Below, piece by piece: positions 18,558-27,546 of a DNA stretch of 64,000 nt (positions within the stretch are counted from its first letter, which is position 1; each line of letters begins with the position of its first letter). The notes under the pieces are model-generated. The model was not told where the DNA came from. It worked only from the letters and a program-made list of their open reading frames with translations, and ran no database searches. The translations under genes and the position numbers were made by a program. Where the stretch lies: the NCBI GenBank assembly GCA_027488865.1, contig JAIYAU010000034.1:223978-287977 (forward strand), in the 5' to 3' direction. This DNA comes from Cytophagaceae bacterium (GTDB lineage Bacteria; Bacteroidota; Bacteroidia; Cytophagales; UBA9547).

Positions 18558-19220
18558 ATGACTACAGAACATCAAAAGCATCTCGAAGATTTGGCGGAAA
18601 TAAGATCAATCATGGAGCGATCTTCTAGATTTATTTCTCTTAGTGGTTTATCTGGGGTATTTGCAGGAATTTACGCACTTGCTGGCGCAGGTTTGGCTTT
18701 TTGGTATTTCAAAATGTCTTTTCAAAATTCCATTACAAAAAATTACTTACAAATTTTTGTTGGGGTAAGAAGTAGTTTTGAGGTAATAAGTTTTTGTGCC
18801 ATTGTTGGAATTGTGGTGCTTTTTTTGGCTATTGGTACAGGTATTTTCTTCACTACAAAAAAGGCAAATAAACTTGGTCATTCCATTTGGGATAAAAGCG
18901 CGTTGAGACTCGTGTTTAACTTAGCTATCCCCTTGGCTACCGGAGGTGCTTTGGGTATAATCTTGTTATACCATGAACTGTACTATTTACCTGCACCTAT
19001 TACACTTATTTTTTATGGATTGGCGTTGGTGAATGCAAGCAAATATACTTACGGAGATGTTAAATATTTGGGCATTATCGAGATTTTATTAGGACTTACA
19101 GCGTCCCTTTTTATAGGATATTCTTTCTTATGTTGGATTATAGGTTTTGGAGTAATGCATATTTTATATGGCACATTAATGTACTATAAGTATGAAAGAA
19201 AGTCTAGTGTCAATCTTTAA
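18558..19220 (+). CDS. Multi-span membrane protein of unknown function
   Basis: A 220-residue protein with a short hydrophilic N-terminus (TTEHQKHLEDLAEIRSIMER) and about six hydrophobic spans, probably in the inner membrane. The start at 18558 is supported by a consensus promoter ending at 18540. It begins an operon: a winged-helix regulator follows after 11 bases and a DUF4153/DUF4173-like membrane protein follows that. This three-gene arrangement is one I recall from Bacteroidota, but its role is not known to me. No catalytic motif is visible. Confidence 0.75.
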   Translation: MTTEHQKHLEDLAEIRSIMERSSRFISLSGLSGVFAGIYALAGAGLAFWYFKMSFQNSITKNYLQIFVGVRSSFEVISFCAIVGIVVLFLAIGTGIFFTTKKANKLGHSIWDKSALRLVFNLAIPLATGGALGIILLYHELYYLPAPITLIFYGLALVNASKYTYGDVKYLGIIEILLGLTASLFIGYSFLCWIIGFGVMHILYGTLMYYKYERKSSVNL

Positions 19221-19231
19221 TAGATAAGTTA

Positions 19232-19528
19232 TTGGCTACTTTATCCGAAGGATTTAACAAAGCTTTTGAAAGCAAAGCAAGGTTGGGAATAATGTCCGTT
19301 TTATTAGTAAACGAGGCAGTGGAGTTTAATGTCTTAAAAGAACTACTTTCTTTAACAGATGGAAACCTTGCAAGTCACTTAAAAGCGCTGGAAGAACTTC
19401 AATACATTGTGGTAAATAAAAAATTTATTGGTAAAAAGCCCAACACTACTTATATGGCAACTACAGAAGGTAAAACGGCATTTAGTCAGCATTTAGATGC
19501 TTTAGAACATTTTCTAAAGGGGTTTTAA
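19232..19528 (+). CDS. Winged-helix transcriptional regulator (MarR/ArsR-like)
   Basis: A 98-residue DNA-binding protein that is essentially one winged-helix domain: the helix-turn-helix runs through FNVLKELLSLTDGNLASHLK (near residues 32-51), followed by the wing with YIVVNKKFIGKKPNTTYMAT and a C-terminal dimer helix. No ligand domain or metal-binding cysteines are visible. The start is a TTG at 19232. It sits between two membrane protein genes and probably regulates this operon, which is inference from context. Confidence 0.85.
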   Translation: MATLSEGFNKAFESKARLGIMSVLLVNEAVEFNVLKELLSLTDGNLASHLKALEELQYIVVNKKFIGKKPNTTYMATTEGKTAFSQHLDALEHFLKGF

Positions 19529-19608
19529 TTGAAGAATTTAACGAGGCACATGTGCCTTTTATTTGGTTAGATAACTTTGAAATAAAAAGTACTTTTAAAA
19601 TAACAATC

Positions 19609-21102
19609 ATGAGCAGAAAATTAAAATTGGTAGTTTCCTTTATTTTAGCTATTGTCCACAATATTATCTTTTGGGATCAATACTTAGGTGTTAACAGTCT
19701 GGTATTTAGTGTGTCGATAATTGTTTGCATGTATTTTTTATATCCCACAAGTTTTAAATTAAAGCTAGTAAAAATAATGGCAGCATCTTTATTGCTTGTT
19801 TCAATTGCAGTAGTAGTAAATGGGTCGTTTATTGCAAGATTTGCCACTATCGTCTGTTCGGTATTGTTTACGGTGGCAGTTCATACACCTCAACTCAAAA
19901 GTATTTTTTATTTGGTTTTAGCCTCTTTTGAAAAACTTTTTAGAGTTCCATCATCGTTGAGCGTGGAGGAGGTAAGTACTAGTGATAAAATTAAAAAGGG
20001 GCCTAAACTAACCTCTATATTGCGTATTTGGTTGTTGCCAATTGTGGCATTTTTTGTTTTTTTATTCATTTATAAAGCAGCCAATCCCATGTTTGATCGT
20101 TATGTAACATACATTTTTGAGCAGATAGGATTGTTTTTTACCAATGTTTTTCAGCATTTTTCTATTGGAAGAATCTTCTTTTTTAATTTTGGACTACTTA
20201 TTGCGTTTTATATAATTTTTAGGCCTGGGGTTAGCTTAACCTCAAAATATGAACTTGGGTTAGGTGATTTTTTAATTAGAAAAAGAAAGCCAAGAGTTAA
20301 AATCAAAGGAGAGCCCCGTTTCCTATTAACTGATTTAAAGACAGAATTGAAAATTGCCACAAGCCTAATGATTCTTATCAACCTTCTGATATTCGTGGTT
20401 AATGCAATTGATATCAATTGGTTATGGTTTAATTTTAATATAGCTGATGCAGGGAGCTTGTCACAACTTGTGCATGAAGGCACCTATCTATTAATACTTA
20501 GTATCGTGTTGAGTATGTTTATAATTGGATACTTTTATAGAGGAAATATAAACTTTTTGAATAATAAAACCTTAAAAATCTTAAGTTTTGTGTGGATTTC
20601 TCAGAATATTATTATGGTTGTTTCAGTTGGAATAAGAAACTTTCATTATATATCACAACATGGACTTGCCTACAAGAGAATAGGGGTAATCATATTTTTA
20701 ATTCTTGTCATAGTGGGATTATTATCACAAGCGTCTAAAATTAATAATACCAATTCCTCATTTTTCTTGCTTAGAATAAACAGCTGGGCCACTTTTTATT
20801 TATTGCTAATTGTCGCTTGTATTAATTGGGATATTGTTATTGCTAATCACAATTTATCACATGCGTCTCCGAAGCAGACAGACCTAAAGTTTTTATTATC
20901 GTTATCGAATAAAACGTTACCCTTGCTTAGGACCAAAGCAGAACTTTTCAAAAGTGAAAGTATGGAGAATTGGAGAAATGGTGAAATTAATATTTTGGAA
21001 CAAAAAGCTCAAGATTTTATAATTGATTATAAAAACAGATCCTTTTGGTCCTGGAACTATGCAGATTATTGTGCTTTTAACCAATTGACCAGAAATCCAT
21101 GA
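19609..21102 (+). CDS. DUF4153/DUF4173-type integral membrane protein
   Basis: A 497-residue polytopic membrane protein with at least ten hydrophobic spans and an extracellular or periplasmic C-terminal tail ending in NRSFWSWNYADYCAFNQL, a tail pattern I associate with DUF4153/DUF4173 proteins. The function of this family is unknown. The open frame extends upstream to 19552, but the ATG at 19609 (MSRKLKLVV) gives a normal membrane-protein N-terminus. It is the third gene after the 18558 membrane protein and the regulator, with an 80-base gap after the latter. The exact DUF number is uncertain. Confidence 0.7.
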   Translation: MSRKLKLVVSFILAIVHNIIFWDQYLGVNSLVFSVSIIVCMYFLYPTSFKLKLVKIMAASLLLVSIAVVVNGSFIARFATIVCSVLFTVAVHTPQLKSIFYLVLASFEKLFRVPSSLSVEEVSTSDKIKKGPKLTSILRIWLLPIVAFFVFLFIYKAANPMFDRYVTYIFEQIGLFFTNVFQHFSIGRIFFFNFGLLIAFYIIFRPGVSLTSKYELGLGDFLIRKRKPRVKIKGEPRFLLTDLKTELKIATSLMILINLLIFVVNAIDINWLWFNFNIADAGSLSQLVHEGTYLLILSIVLSMFIIGYFYRGNINFLNNKTLKILSFVWISQNIIMVVSVGIRNFHYISQHGLAYKRIGVIIFLILVIVGLLSQASKINNTNSSFFLLRINSWATFYLLLIVACINWDIVIANHNLSHASPKQTDLKFLLSLSNKTLPLLRTKAELFKSESMENWRNGEINILEQKAQDFIIDYKNRSFWSWNYADYCAFNQLTRNP

Positions 21103-21416
21103 GGTCAACAAAAAGGTCAGGGGTTTAATCGTGTGTACTTATTAATTATTTAAAGGAAAGTTATTTTATCAAATTTAATGGTAGAATTTGGTGATAAAAC
21201 ATTTTAGTATGCAATCGGATTGTGTTTCTCCCTTGGGATGTTACAGAATCAATTTTTAATAGAAATCATTTTGTGTTGCATTTGATTAAACTGAGTTCAT
21301 TGTGTTTAACAAAGGCTTGGGTTAGCAGTTTTTATACTTAATAAAAGATAAAAACTTTATTATTAGTCAAAAAGAACAAATTTTCTGTTAATTTCGCATC
21401 ACTTTAAAAAACAATT
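21103..21416. other. Non-coding gap before the glycosyltransferase operon
   Basis: About 310 AT-rich bases without a gene. A possible hairpin (TTTTATCA at 21174-21181 with TGATAAAA at 21192-21199) lies about 70 bases after the upstream stop and could be a weak terminator. I find no full promoter box pair. Confidence 0.45.
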
Positions 21417-22535
21417 GTGCTTATAGACGTCCTTTTTTATCTTTTTTGCGCGGCAATTGCATTTCAGTTATTTTATATTTTATACTTCTTTTTGCGTCTA
21501 GCGTTGTATAAGCCTCAGGGCGTTGTTATTGACCTAATCGAGAAGGTAGAACCCATAAGTGTTGTAATTGCCGCATGGAATGAATTAGATAATTTAAAGA
21601 GTCTTATTCCAACTCTATTAAAGCAAAATCATCCCAATTTTGAAGTAATTTTGGTGGATGACCGCTCCGACGATGGTACTTTTGATTACTACAGGGAGTT
21701 TTCTTATCAAGAGCCAAGATTCAAGATATTAAGGGTAGATCAAACACCTGAAGGGATGAGTGCTAAAAAGTATGCACTCACGCTGGGCATAAAAGCTTCT
21801 AAATGTGACCAGATTGTTTTTACTGATGCTGATTGTTTGCCCGAACATACAAATTGGCTAAGACATATCCAAAAAGAATTTAGTAACACAAATAAAGTAG
21901 TTCTGGGCTATTCTAAATACCAGAAAAAAAGAGGATTGCTTAATATTTTTATACGGTTTGAAACCACATTTACTGCATTACAATATTTATCGTTTGCCTT
22001 GTCTAAGATACCCTATATGGGCGTTGGTCGTAACCTAGCGTACACCAAATCGTTATTTCTTGAAAGTAAAGGTTTTCAGCCATTTATGAGTTTTATTGCT
22101 GGTGACGACGACCTTTTTGTACAAAAGGTGGCAAATTATGGCAATACCAAAATCGTGGTGCATCCTGAATCTCACACCGTATCCATCCCCAAAAATGACA
22201 TAAAGTCTTATATTATTCAAAAGAGGAGGCATCTTGGTATAGGTCATTACTACAAGTTTTCTCATAAGCTTTTGCTTGGAGTACTGTTTATTTCAATGTT
22301 GATATGTTATTTTTGTTTTGTACCTTTGTTGTTTACAGATAAGTACAATTTAATTGTTTCAATTTCTGTAGGAGTAAGGATTTTGTTATTAGGGTTCGTT
22401 TACTTTAGAATAAGCAAGTTGTTTAATGACAAACAAGAATGGTATTTATTACCGATACTGGAATTGTTATACATTTTTTACTATATAGTGATGGGCATGA
22501 TAAGCCTGCAAAGCAAGAAAGTTAAATGGAAATAG
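21417..22535 (+). CDS. Membrane-anchored family 2 glycosyltransferase
   Basis: A 372-residue inverting GT2 enzyme that transfers a sugar from a nucleotide donor. It has an N-terminal span (residues 5-28), a GT-A domain with VVIAAWNELDNL, the metal-binding FTDADC near residue 137, the acceptor-site GDDD near 223 and QKRRHLG near 262 (equivalent to QxxRW), and about three C-terminal spans. The start is a GTG at 21417. Its last 10 bases overlap the next gene, an ECF sigma factor, so the two are translated together. The product is unknown. Confidence 0.88.
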   Translation: MLIDVLFYLFCAAIAFQLFYILYFFLRLALYKPQGVVIDLIEKVEPISVVIAAWNELDNLKSLIPTLLKQNHPNFEVILVDDRSDDGTFDYYREFSYQEPRFKILRVDQTPEGMSAKKYALTLGIKASKCDQIVFTDADCLPEHTNWLRHIQKEFSNTNKVVLGYSKYQKKRGLLNIFIRFETTFTALQYLSFALSKIPYMGVGRNLAYTKSLFLESKGFQPFMSFIAGDDDLFVQKVANYGNTKIVVHPESHTVSIPKNDIKSYIIQKRRHLGIGHYYKFSHKLLLGVLFISMLICYFCFVPLLFTDKYNLIVSISVGVRILLLGFVYFRISKLFNDKQEWYLLPILELLYIFYYIVMGMISLQSKKVKWK

Positions 22536-23134
22536 AAGAAAAGGAGTTTTCTGACAAGGCCAAATATGATTTTAAGTTGGTAGAAAGAGCTAAGCAAGGC
22601 GATGAAAAAGCCTTTGCAGAACTTATGCGCAGATACCGTAAGCCTGTTTACCATCTAATTCTTAAAATGGTGAGGCATCAGGATGATGCTGAAGATTTAA
22701 CCATCGAAGCATTTGCTAAAGCCTTTAGAAATTTACCAAAATTTAATCCTGAATATACCTTTAGTACTTGGCTCTTTAGAATTGCCACCAACAACTGCAT
22801 TGACTTTATTCGAAAAAAGAAGTTGAATACCATGAGCATTGATGGCTCTTTTAAAGATGACAATGGAGATGATGTGGGCATGGATATAAAGGATAATAAC
22901 CTTAATCCTCAAGAAGAAGCTATCAAGGAAGAAAAAATAGAAATTATTAAGACTATCGTTACTAGACTTCCCAATAAATACCAAGTATTGGTAAGAATGA
23001 GATATTTTCAGGAATTGTCTTACGAAGAAATCGCCACAGAACTTGATGCTCCTTTAGGTACTGTTAAAGCGCAACTTCACCGTGCTCGTGAGCTTCTTTA
23101 TGACATGGTTAAAGGCAAAAAAGACGCTATATAA
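22526..23134 (+). CDS. ECF-type RNA polymerase sigma-70 factor
   Basis: A 202-residue ECF sigma factor. Region 2 spans about residues 25-90 (AFAELMRRYRKPVYHLILKM, FSTWLFRIATN) and region 4 about 140-195 (LPNKYQVLVRMRYFQELSYE, then LGTVKAQLHRARELL). An acidic, variable linker (SFKDDNGDDVGMD) lies between. No anti-sigma gene follows; instead the gene overlaps an upstream glycosyltransferase by 10 bases and ends at a terminator. Its class (SigW/RpoE-like) is clear, its regulon is not. Confidence 0.93.
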   Translation: MEIEEKEFSDKAKYDFKLVERAKQGDEKAFAELMRRYRKPVYHLILKMVRHQDDAEDLTIEAFAKAFRNLPKFNPEYTFSTWLFRIATNNCIDFIRKKKLNTMSIDGSFKDDNGDDVGMDIKDNNLNPQEEAIKEEKIEIIKTIVTRLPNKYQVLVRMRYFQELSYEEIATELDAPLGTVKAQLHRARELLYDMVKGKKDAI

Positions 23135-23157
23135 AAACTAATATTCTATAAAGTAAG

Positions 23158-23192
23158 GAACTTTCATACCTAGTATTGAAAGTTCTTTTTTT
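23158..23192 (+). terminator. Rho-independent terminator after the ECF sigma gene
   Basis: GAACTTTCA at 23158-23166 pairs perfectly with TGAAAGTTC at 23177-23185 around a 10-base loop, followed by seven T. It lies 23 bases past the sigma gene stop. Confidence 0.85.
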
Positions 23193-23209
23193 GATATAAT
23201 AATTGATTT

Positions 23210-23839
23210 ATGGAAATTCTATATCGTTATTTCCCACAACTCAGTGTAAAACAGGTTGAGTTATTTGCTCAATTGCTGCCATTATATACGGAATGGAATG
23301 AAAAAATCAATGTAATTTCAAGAAAGGACATTGATTCATTGTACGAAAAGCACGTCGTTCATTCTTTAAGCATCTCAAAAATTATTGACTTTGTGCCTCA
23401 AACAGCTGTTCTCGACGTAGGCACAGGTGGTGGTTTTCCAGGTATACCATTGGCTATTATGTTTCCTGAGGTAGAATTTCATTTAGTTGATTCTATTGGG
23501 AAAAAGATTAATGTTGTAAATGAAGTGGCCCACGAGCTTAAATTGAATAATGTTAAGGCAGAACACGTGCGCGCTGAACAGATTGATAGAAAATATGATT
23601 TTGTAGTGAGCCGTGCTGTAACTAAAATGGATGAACTGTATGGATGGGTTCATAAAAAGATAAAAAAGGACCCTATCAACAGACTACCAAACGGAATAAT
23701 AACTTTAAAAGGTGGAGATTTGGATGAGGAACTGATTAAGTTTAAAAATACAGTTATTATTTACGACCTTAAAGATTATTTCACAGAGGAGTTTTTTGAA
23801 ACCAAAAAGATAGTTTATTTGCCAATGTCAGTAAAATAA
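23210..23839 (+). CDS. rsmG: 16S rRNA (guanine-527-N7)-methyltransferase
   Basis: RsmG (GidB) methylates G527 in the 530 loop of 16S rRNA using S-adenosylmethionine. The 209-residue length is normal. The SAM-binding motif VLDVGTGGGFPGIPLAI lies near residues 65-81, the NVISRKD segment near 36 and the VSRAV motif near 134. It stands alone, just after a terminator and before a convergent gene. Confidence 0.96.
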   Translation: MEILYRYFPQLSVKQVELFAQLLPLYTEWNEKINVISRKDIDSLYEKHVVHSLSISKIIDFVPQTAVLDVGTGGGFPGIPLAIMFPEVEFHLVDSIGKKINVVNEVAHELKLNNVKAEHVRAEQIDRKYDFVVSRAVTKMDELYGWVHKKIKKDPINRLPNGIITLKGGDLDEELIKFKNTVIIYDLKDYFTEEFFETKKIVYLPMSVK

Positions 23840-23864
23840 CGAGGCTATAAACTTTATAACCTCG
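23840..23864. terminator. Probable bidirectional terminator between rsmG and the CNNM/CBS gene
   Basis: CGAGGCTATAAA pairs with TTTATAACCTCG with a single mismatch (a G-T pair in one direction) around a one-base loop. It begins right after the rsmG stop, between convergent genes. The T-run is weak on the plus strand. Confidence 0.45.
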
Positions 23865-23905
23865 CTTTAATGGTGCTCTCCCTTTTATTGTTTAAATTAC
23901 TACTC

Positions 23906-25216
23906 TTAATGACCAAAATTATGCTGATCGTCTTTCGTTAGGTTCTTACCAGCCGCAATTTGCACCTTGATTTTATCAATTTTGTTTTCGTCCATCGACT
24001 CAATAGTAAAAGTAAACGGTGGGATGTCAATTACTTGACCTATAGATGGTAAATCTTCAATTTCGGATATTATAAATCCTCCAATGGTGTCATAATCACC
24101 AACTGGCAAATTCCAATTAAACTTCTCGTTGAGGTTATCTATCTCTAGGCGAGCACTTAAAGAATATGTATTGGTATCAATTTTTTGAACAGGTAACTCA
24201 TCCTCATCATGTTCATCGTTGATTTCTCCAAATATCTCTTCCATTATGTCCTCAATGCTCACAATTCCCGCTGTGCCACCAAATTCATCTACCACCACCG
24301 CCAAGCTTTTACGTTGATCAATAAATTGAATCATAAGATCATTTGCAGGCATTATTTCCGGTATAACCAAAATTGGTGTAAGCACTTCTTCAATGCTAGC
24401 GGGTTTTTTAAACATCGCTAATGTGTGTACATAACCAATTATTTCATCTATGGTCTCTTTATAAACCAAAATTTTAGAATGACCACTTTCAAGAAAAACA
24501 TTCTTTAGTTCTTCAATTCCATCAGTTATTTCAATGGCTATGATTTCTGTTCGAGGGCGCATACAGTCTTTTACCCTTGTTTTTTTAAATTCTAATGCAT
24601 TGCTAAATATCTTCGCATCCACCTCTGCTTTTTCTTGATCGTCGTTAGGGTCCGGCGACTGGTTTCCTATATAGTTGTTCAAATCCGTGAGTCCAAAAAC
24701 AGGTTTTTCTTCCGAAAACTCTGCCCGAAGTACATTTTCAATAAAGTACCTAGTTGGCCACATTACAATGAATACAAAAATCCACATAATATAATAAATG
24801 AAATTCATTGGCAATGCAAAGACTTCCAACATCACATTTGGATTGGCCATAAATATGGTTTTCGGAATAAACTCGGCTATCACCAATATAATGATAGTGG
24901 CTATTACAGAATGGATTAATAATATGGCAATCTCATTATGAAAGTTTGGCCCTAGCACAGCATGAATATGAGGTTCTAATATTTCGGTCATATAAATATC
25001 ATATAGTACAATTGCTAATGTGTTGCACAACATAGTTGTTCCTATGTATCTGGAAGCATTTTTTAAAAACTTGGATAGAATTCTTCCGCTGCTAGAACCT
25101 TGTTTATTTAAAAGTTCAATTTGAAGCTTGTTTGAAGATACAAATGCGATTTCCATACCTGAAAAAAAGGAAACCGCAACCAATGAAAAAATGACGTAAT
25201 AAAGCTCTGGGCCCAT
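23906..25216 (-). CDS. CNNM/CBS-domain membrane protein (hemolysin C/CorC family)
   Basis: A 436-residue protein of the UPF0053 family, linked to divalent cation (magnesium or cobalt) export in other bacteria. Order of domains: DUF21/CNNM transmembrane domain (about residues 1-180, with SGMEIAFVSSNKLQIELL), a CBS pair (about 200-330, starting VKDCMRPRTEI and including VVDEFGGTAGIVSIEDIMEE), then the CorC/HlyC C-terminal domain (about 345-425). GldE, tied to gliding in flavobacteria, is a member of the same family, but nothing here shows a gliding role. A short inverted repeat sits 3 bases before the start. Confidence 0.9.
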   Translation of the reverse strand: MGPELYYVIFSLVAVSFFSGMEIAFVSSNKLQIELLNKQGSSSGRILSKFLKNASRYIGTTMLCNTLAIVLYDIYMTEILEPHIHAVLGPNFHNEIAILLIHSVIATIIILVIAEFIPKTIFMANPNVMLEVFALPMNFIYYIMWIFVFIVMWPTRYFIENVLRAEFSEEKPVFGLTDLNNYIGNQSPDPNDDQEKAEVDAKIFSNALEFKKTRVKDCMRPRTEIIAIEITDGIEELKNVFLESGHSKILVYKETIDEIIGYVHTLAMFKKPASIEEVLTPILVIPEIMPANDLMIQFIDQRKSLAVVVDEFGGTAGIVSIEDIMEEIFGEINDEHDEDELPVQKIDTNTYSLSARLEIDNLNEKFNWNLPVGDYDTIGGFIISEIEDLPSIGQVIDIPPFTFTIESMDENKIDKIKVQIAAGKNLTKDDQHNFGH

Positions 25217-25219
25217 AAA

Positions 25220-25237
25220 AATTCGTATGAACGAATT
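25220..25237 (-). promoter_or_regulatory. Short inverted repeat next to the CNNM/CBS start codon
   Basis: AATTCGT at 25220-25226 pairs perfectly with ACGAATT at 25231-25237 around ATGA, 3 bases upstream of the start at 25216. If transcription starts from the TAAATTTG on the minus strand at 25248-25255, the hairpin lies in the mRNA leader and could mask the start, or it may be an operator. Confidence 0.3.
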
Positions 25238-25411
25238 AGTTAAGCAGCAAATTTAATGAAAAAGAAATTCACTTAATAAAACATTTTTATTTTATTAATT
25301 TGAATCAGCGTATGGTAAGGTTTTATTAACAAAGAAAAATTCATTCACCTATCAAATAATCGGGTTGTTATTCAACTTGTGCTAGGGAAATTTGTAATAA
25401 TTTAAACCTAG

Positions 25412-25449
25412 AAAAGTTTGGCACAAACATTCTGTAATTTGTGCCAAAC
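25412..25449 (-). terminator. Rho-independent terminator after the branching enzyme gene
   Basis: GTTTGGCACAAA (25416-25427) and TTTGTGCCAAAC (25438-25449) form a perfect 12-base stem with a 10-base loop, 11 bases past the minus-strand stop, followed on that strand by TTTTC. Confidence 0.85.
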
Positions 25450-25460
25450 ATATTTAGATT

Positions 25461-27479
25461 TTAACCAATTTTTTGAAGTACTAAGGCAGTCCGATTCGTA
25501 AGGTAAATGCTTAAGAATTCAGGACCAAAGTTGCTAAATGTTTCATATACAATTGATTCGTCAATACGACCATGTCCTCCAAACTTAATGGAATCGGAAT
25601 TGAGTACAACTTTGTATTTTCCTGACACAAAAACTCTAAATCTATAATCGAAGATAGAATTAGTGGGATGAAAATTGAACAAGAAAATTAAATTGTTTCG
25701 CTCAAAAATGATGACTTTATTGGCAGCATCCATGTTGAGCTGTTGTGCTTGTTCAGCCTTTAACAACTTGTTTTCTTGAACACATTCAATCATTGCTTTA
25801 TCAAAACTGGCAAGAAACTGATATTTCAAGTCTGGATTGTCCACAAGTGACCATTGTCTTCTGGCGTATTTATAACTCCAGTTGTTCCCTTCTCTAGGAA
25901 AATCTATCCATTCTGGATGGCCAAATTCGTTGCCTATAAAATTTAGATAAGCCTCTCCGCCTAAGGTAATTGTAAATAACCTAAGCAGTTTGTGCAGTGC
26001 CATTCCTCGGTCGATAACCACATTGTTATCGTCTTTCGACATGTGCCAATACATCTCTTTATCCATCAGCCAAAAGGCTAATGTTTTGTCACCTACAAGC
26101 GCTTGATCATGTGATTCGGCATAGGCTATGGTGTTTTCTTTCCAGCGTCTGTTGGTAAGCACATTCCATAGTTCATAAATATCCCAATCCTCATCTCTTT
26201 TCTCTTTAAGAATTTTTATCCAATAATCGGGAATCCCCATACCAAGCCGGTAGTCAAAACCAATGCCCCCCTCTTCTGGTTTGCGACAAAGCCCCGGCAT
26301 CCCACTCATATCTTCTGCTATTGAAATAGCATTTTTATCAATTCTATGAATAAGCGTATTGGCTAGTTGGAGATAAATTAATGCGTCCCAGTCCACTCCA
26401 TGCAAGAAAAACTTGTCGTAGTGGTCAAAATCCATATAATTGCCATGGTGGAAATACATCAAAGAAGTAACACCGTCAAATCTAAATCCGTCAAAATGAA
26501 ATTCTTCTAGCCAGTATCTTAAGTTAGACAATAGAAATTGCTGCACTTCCCATTTGCCATAATCGAATAGTTTGGAATCCCATAGTTCATGAAAACCCCG
26601 ACCACCCGCATGAAAGTACTGATGCCCGGAGCCATCAAAATCAGATAATCCTTCGGCAAAGTTTTTTACCGCGTGAGAATGAATCACATCCATAATCACC
26701 ATTACACCCAGTTGATGCGCTTTGTCAATCAAGTATTTAAGGTCTTCTGGTGTGCCAAATCTTGAAGTTGGACAAAACAGGTTTGAAACATGGTAACCAT
26801 AAGAACCATAATAAGGGTGCTCTTGAATTGCCATCATCTGCAATGTGTTGTAGCCACCGTTTTTTACTCTTGGCAACACTAGGTCTGCAAACTCACGGTA
26901 AGTGCCAACTCCTTCCTTTTCCTGAGCCATGCCGATGTGACATTCATAAATTATTAAGGATTGGCCAGAATCCAAGGCAGGCTCCGACCATTTAAATTCC
27001 TTTTCTGGCAGCCACACCTGTCCTGAAAAATCCTTGGATTGTTCATCTTGGATGACACGCTTTATGTAAGCTGGAATTCTGTCATGAGAGCCATTTTTAG
27101 ATACAATATGTACTTTAAGCTTACTCTCATGTACAAACGTTTTTTTATATTCGCTGGCAGGTAAGAAAATTTCCCAGTTTCCTCCATCAATTTTTTTAAG
27201 CGGATGCGAGCCTCTATTCCAGTTATTAAAGTCACCAATTAAAAATAAGGCATGAGCTTCCGGTGCCCACTCTCGATAATACCAACCTTTCTTTTTTGTA
27301 TCATAAGTAATACCATACCATAGGTGCCCGGTTGCAAAATTTTCTAAACTTCCCGCCACAGCCTCAATATTTTCTAATACCTTTGAATATCGATCAAATC
27401 GATTATTAATCTCGGCATTATATGGTTCTAACCAAGGGTCATCAGCTACTAAAGGGAGTTTACGATTGTTTGAAAGCAT
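25461..27479 (-). CDS. glgB: 1,4-alpha-glucan branching enzyme (GH13)
   Basis: This enzyme cuts alpha-1,4-glucan chains and re-attaches them by alpha-1,6 links, making branched glycogen. The 672-residue protein has an N-terminal CBM48 (about 55-150, WAPEAHALFLIGDFNNWNRG), the GH13 barrel (about 170-560) and an all-beta C-terminal domain. Conserved catalytic regions are visible: DVIHSHAVKN, the nucleophile aspartate in DGFRFDGVTS, the acid glutamate in AEDMSG, and AESHDQ. The layout resembles the eukaryote-like GH13_8 branching enzymes common in Bacteroidota rather than E. coli GlgB. No other glycogen gene is adjacent. It is divergent from rdgB. Confidence 0.94.
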   Translation of the reverse strand: MLSNNRKLPLVADDPWLEPYNAEINNRFDRYSKVLENIEAVAGSLENFATGHLWYGITYDTKKKGWYYREWAPEAHALFLIGDFNNWNRGSHPLKKIDGGNWEIFLPASEYKKTFVHESKLKVHIVSKNGSHDRIPAYIKRVIQDEQSKDFSGQVWLPEKEFKWSEPALDSGQSLIIYECHIGMAQEKEGVGTYREFADLVLPRVKNGGYNTLQMMAIQEHPYYGSYGYHVSNLFCPTSRFGTPEDLKYLIDKAHQLGVMVIMDVIHSHAVKNFAEGLSDFDGSGHQYFHAGGRGFHELWDSKLFDYGKWEVQQFLLSNLRYWLEEFHFDGFRFDGVTSLMYFHHGNYMDFDHYDKFFLHGVDWDALIYLQLANTLIHRIDKNAISIAEDMSGMPGLCRKPEEGGIGFDYRLGMGIPDYWIKILKEKRDEDWDIYELWNVLTNRRWKENTIAYAESHDQALVGDKTLAFWLMDKEMYWHMSKDDNNVVIDRGMALHKLLRLFTITLGGEAYLNFIGNEFGHPEWIDFPREGNNWSYKYARRQWSLVDNPDLKYQFLASFDKAMIECVQENKLLKAEQAQQLNMDAANKVIIFERNNLIFLFNFHPTNSIFDYRFRVFVSGKYKVVLNSDSIKFGGHGRIDESIVYETFSNFGPEFLSIYLTNRTALVLQKIG

Positions 27480-27546
27480 GTTTATACTTAAAAGTTACAG
27501 TTTAATAAAAAGTACCATTTAATGGGTATACGAAAAATACAATAAA

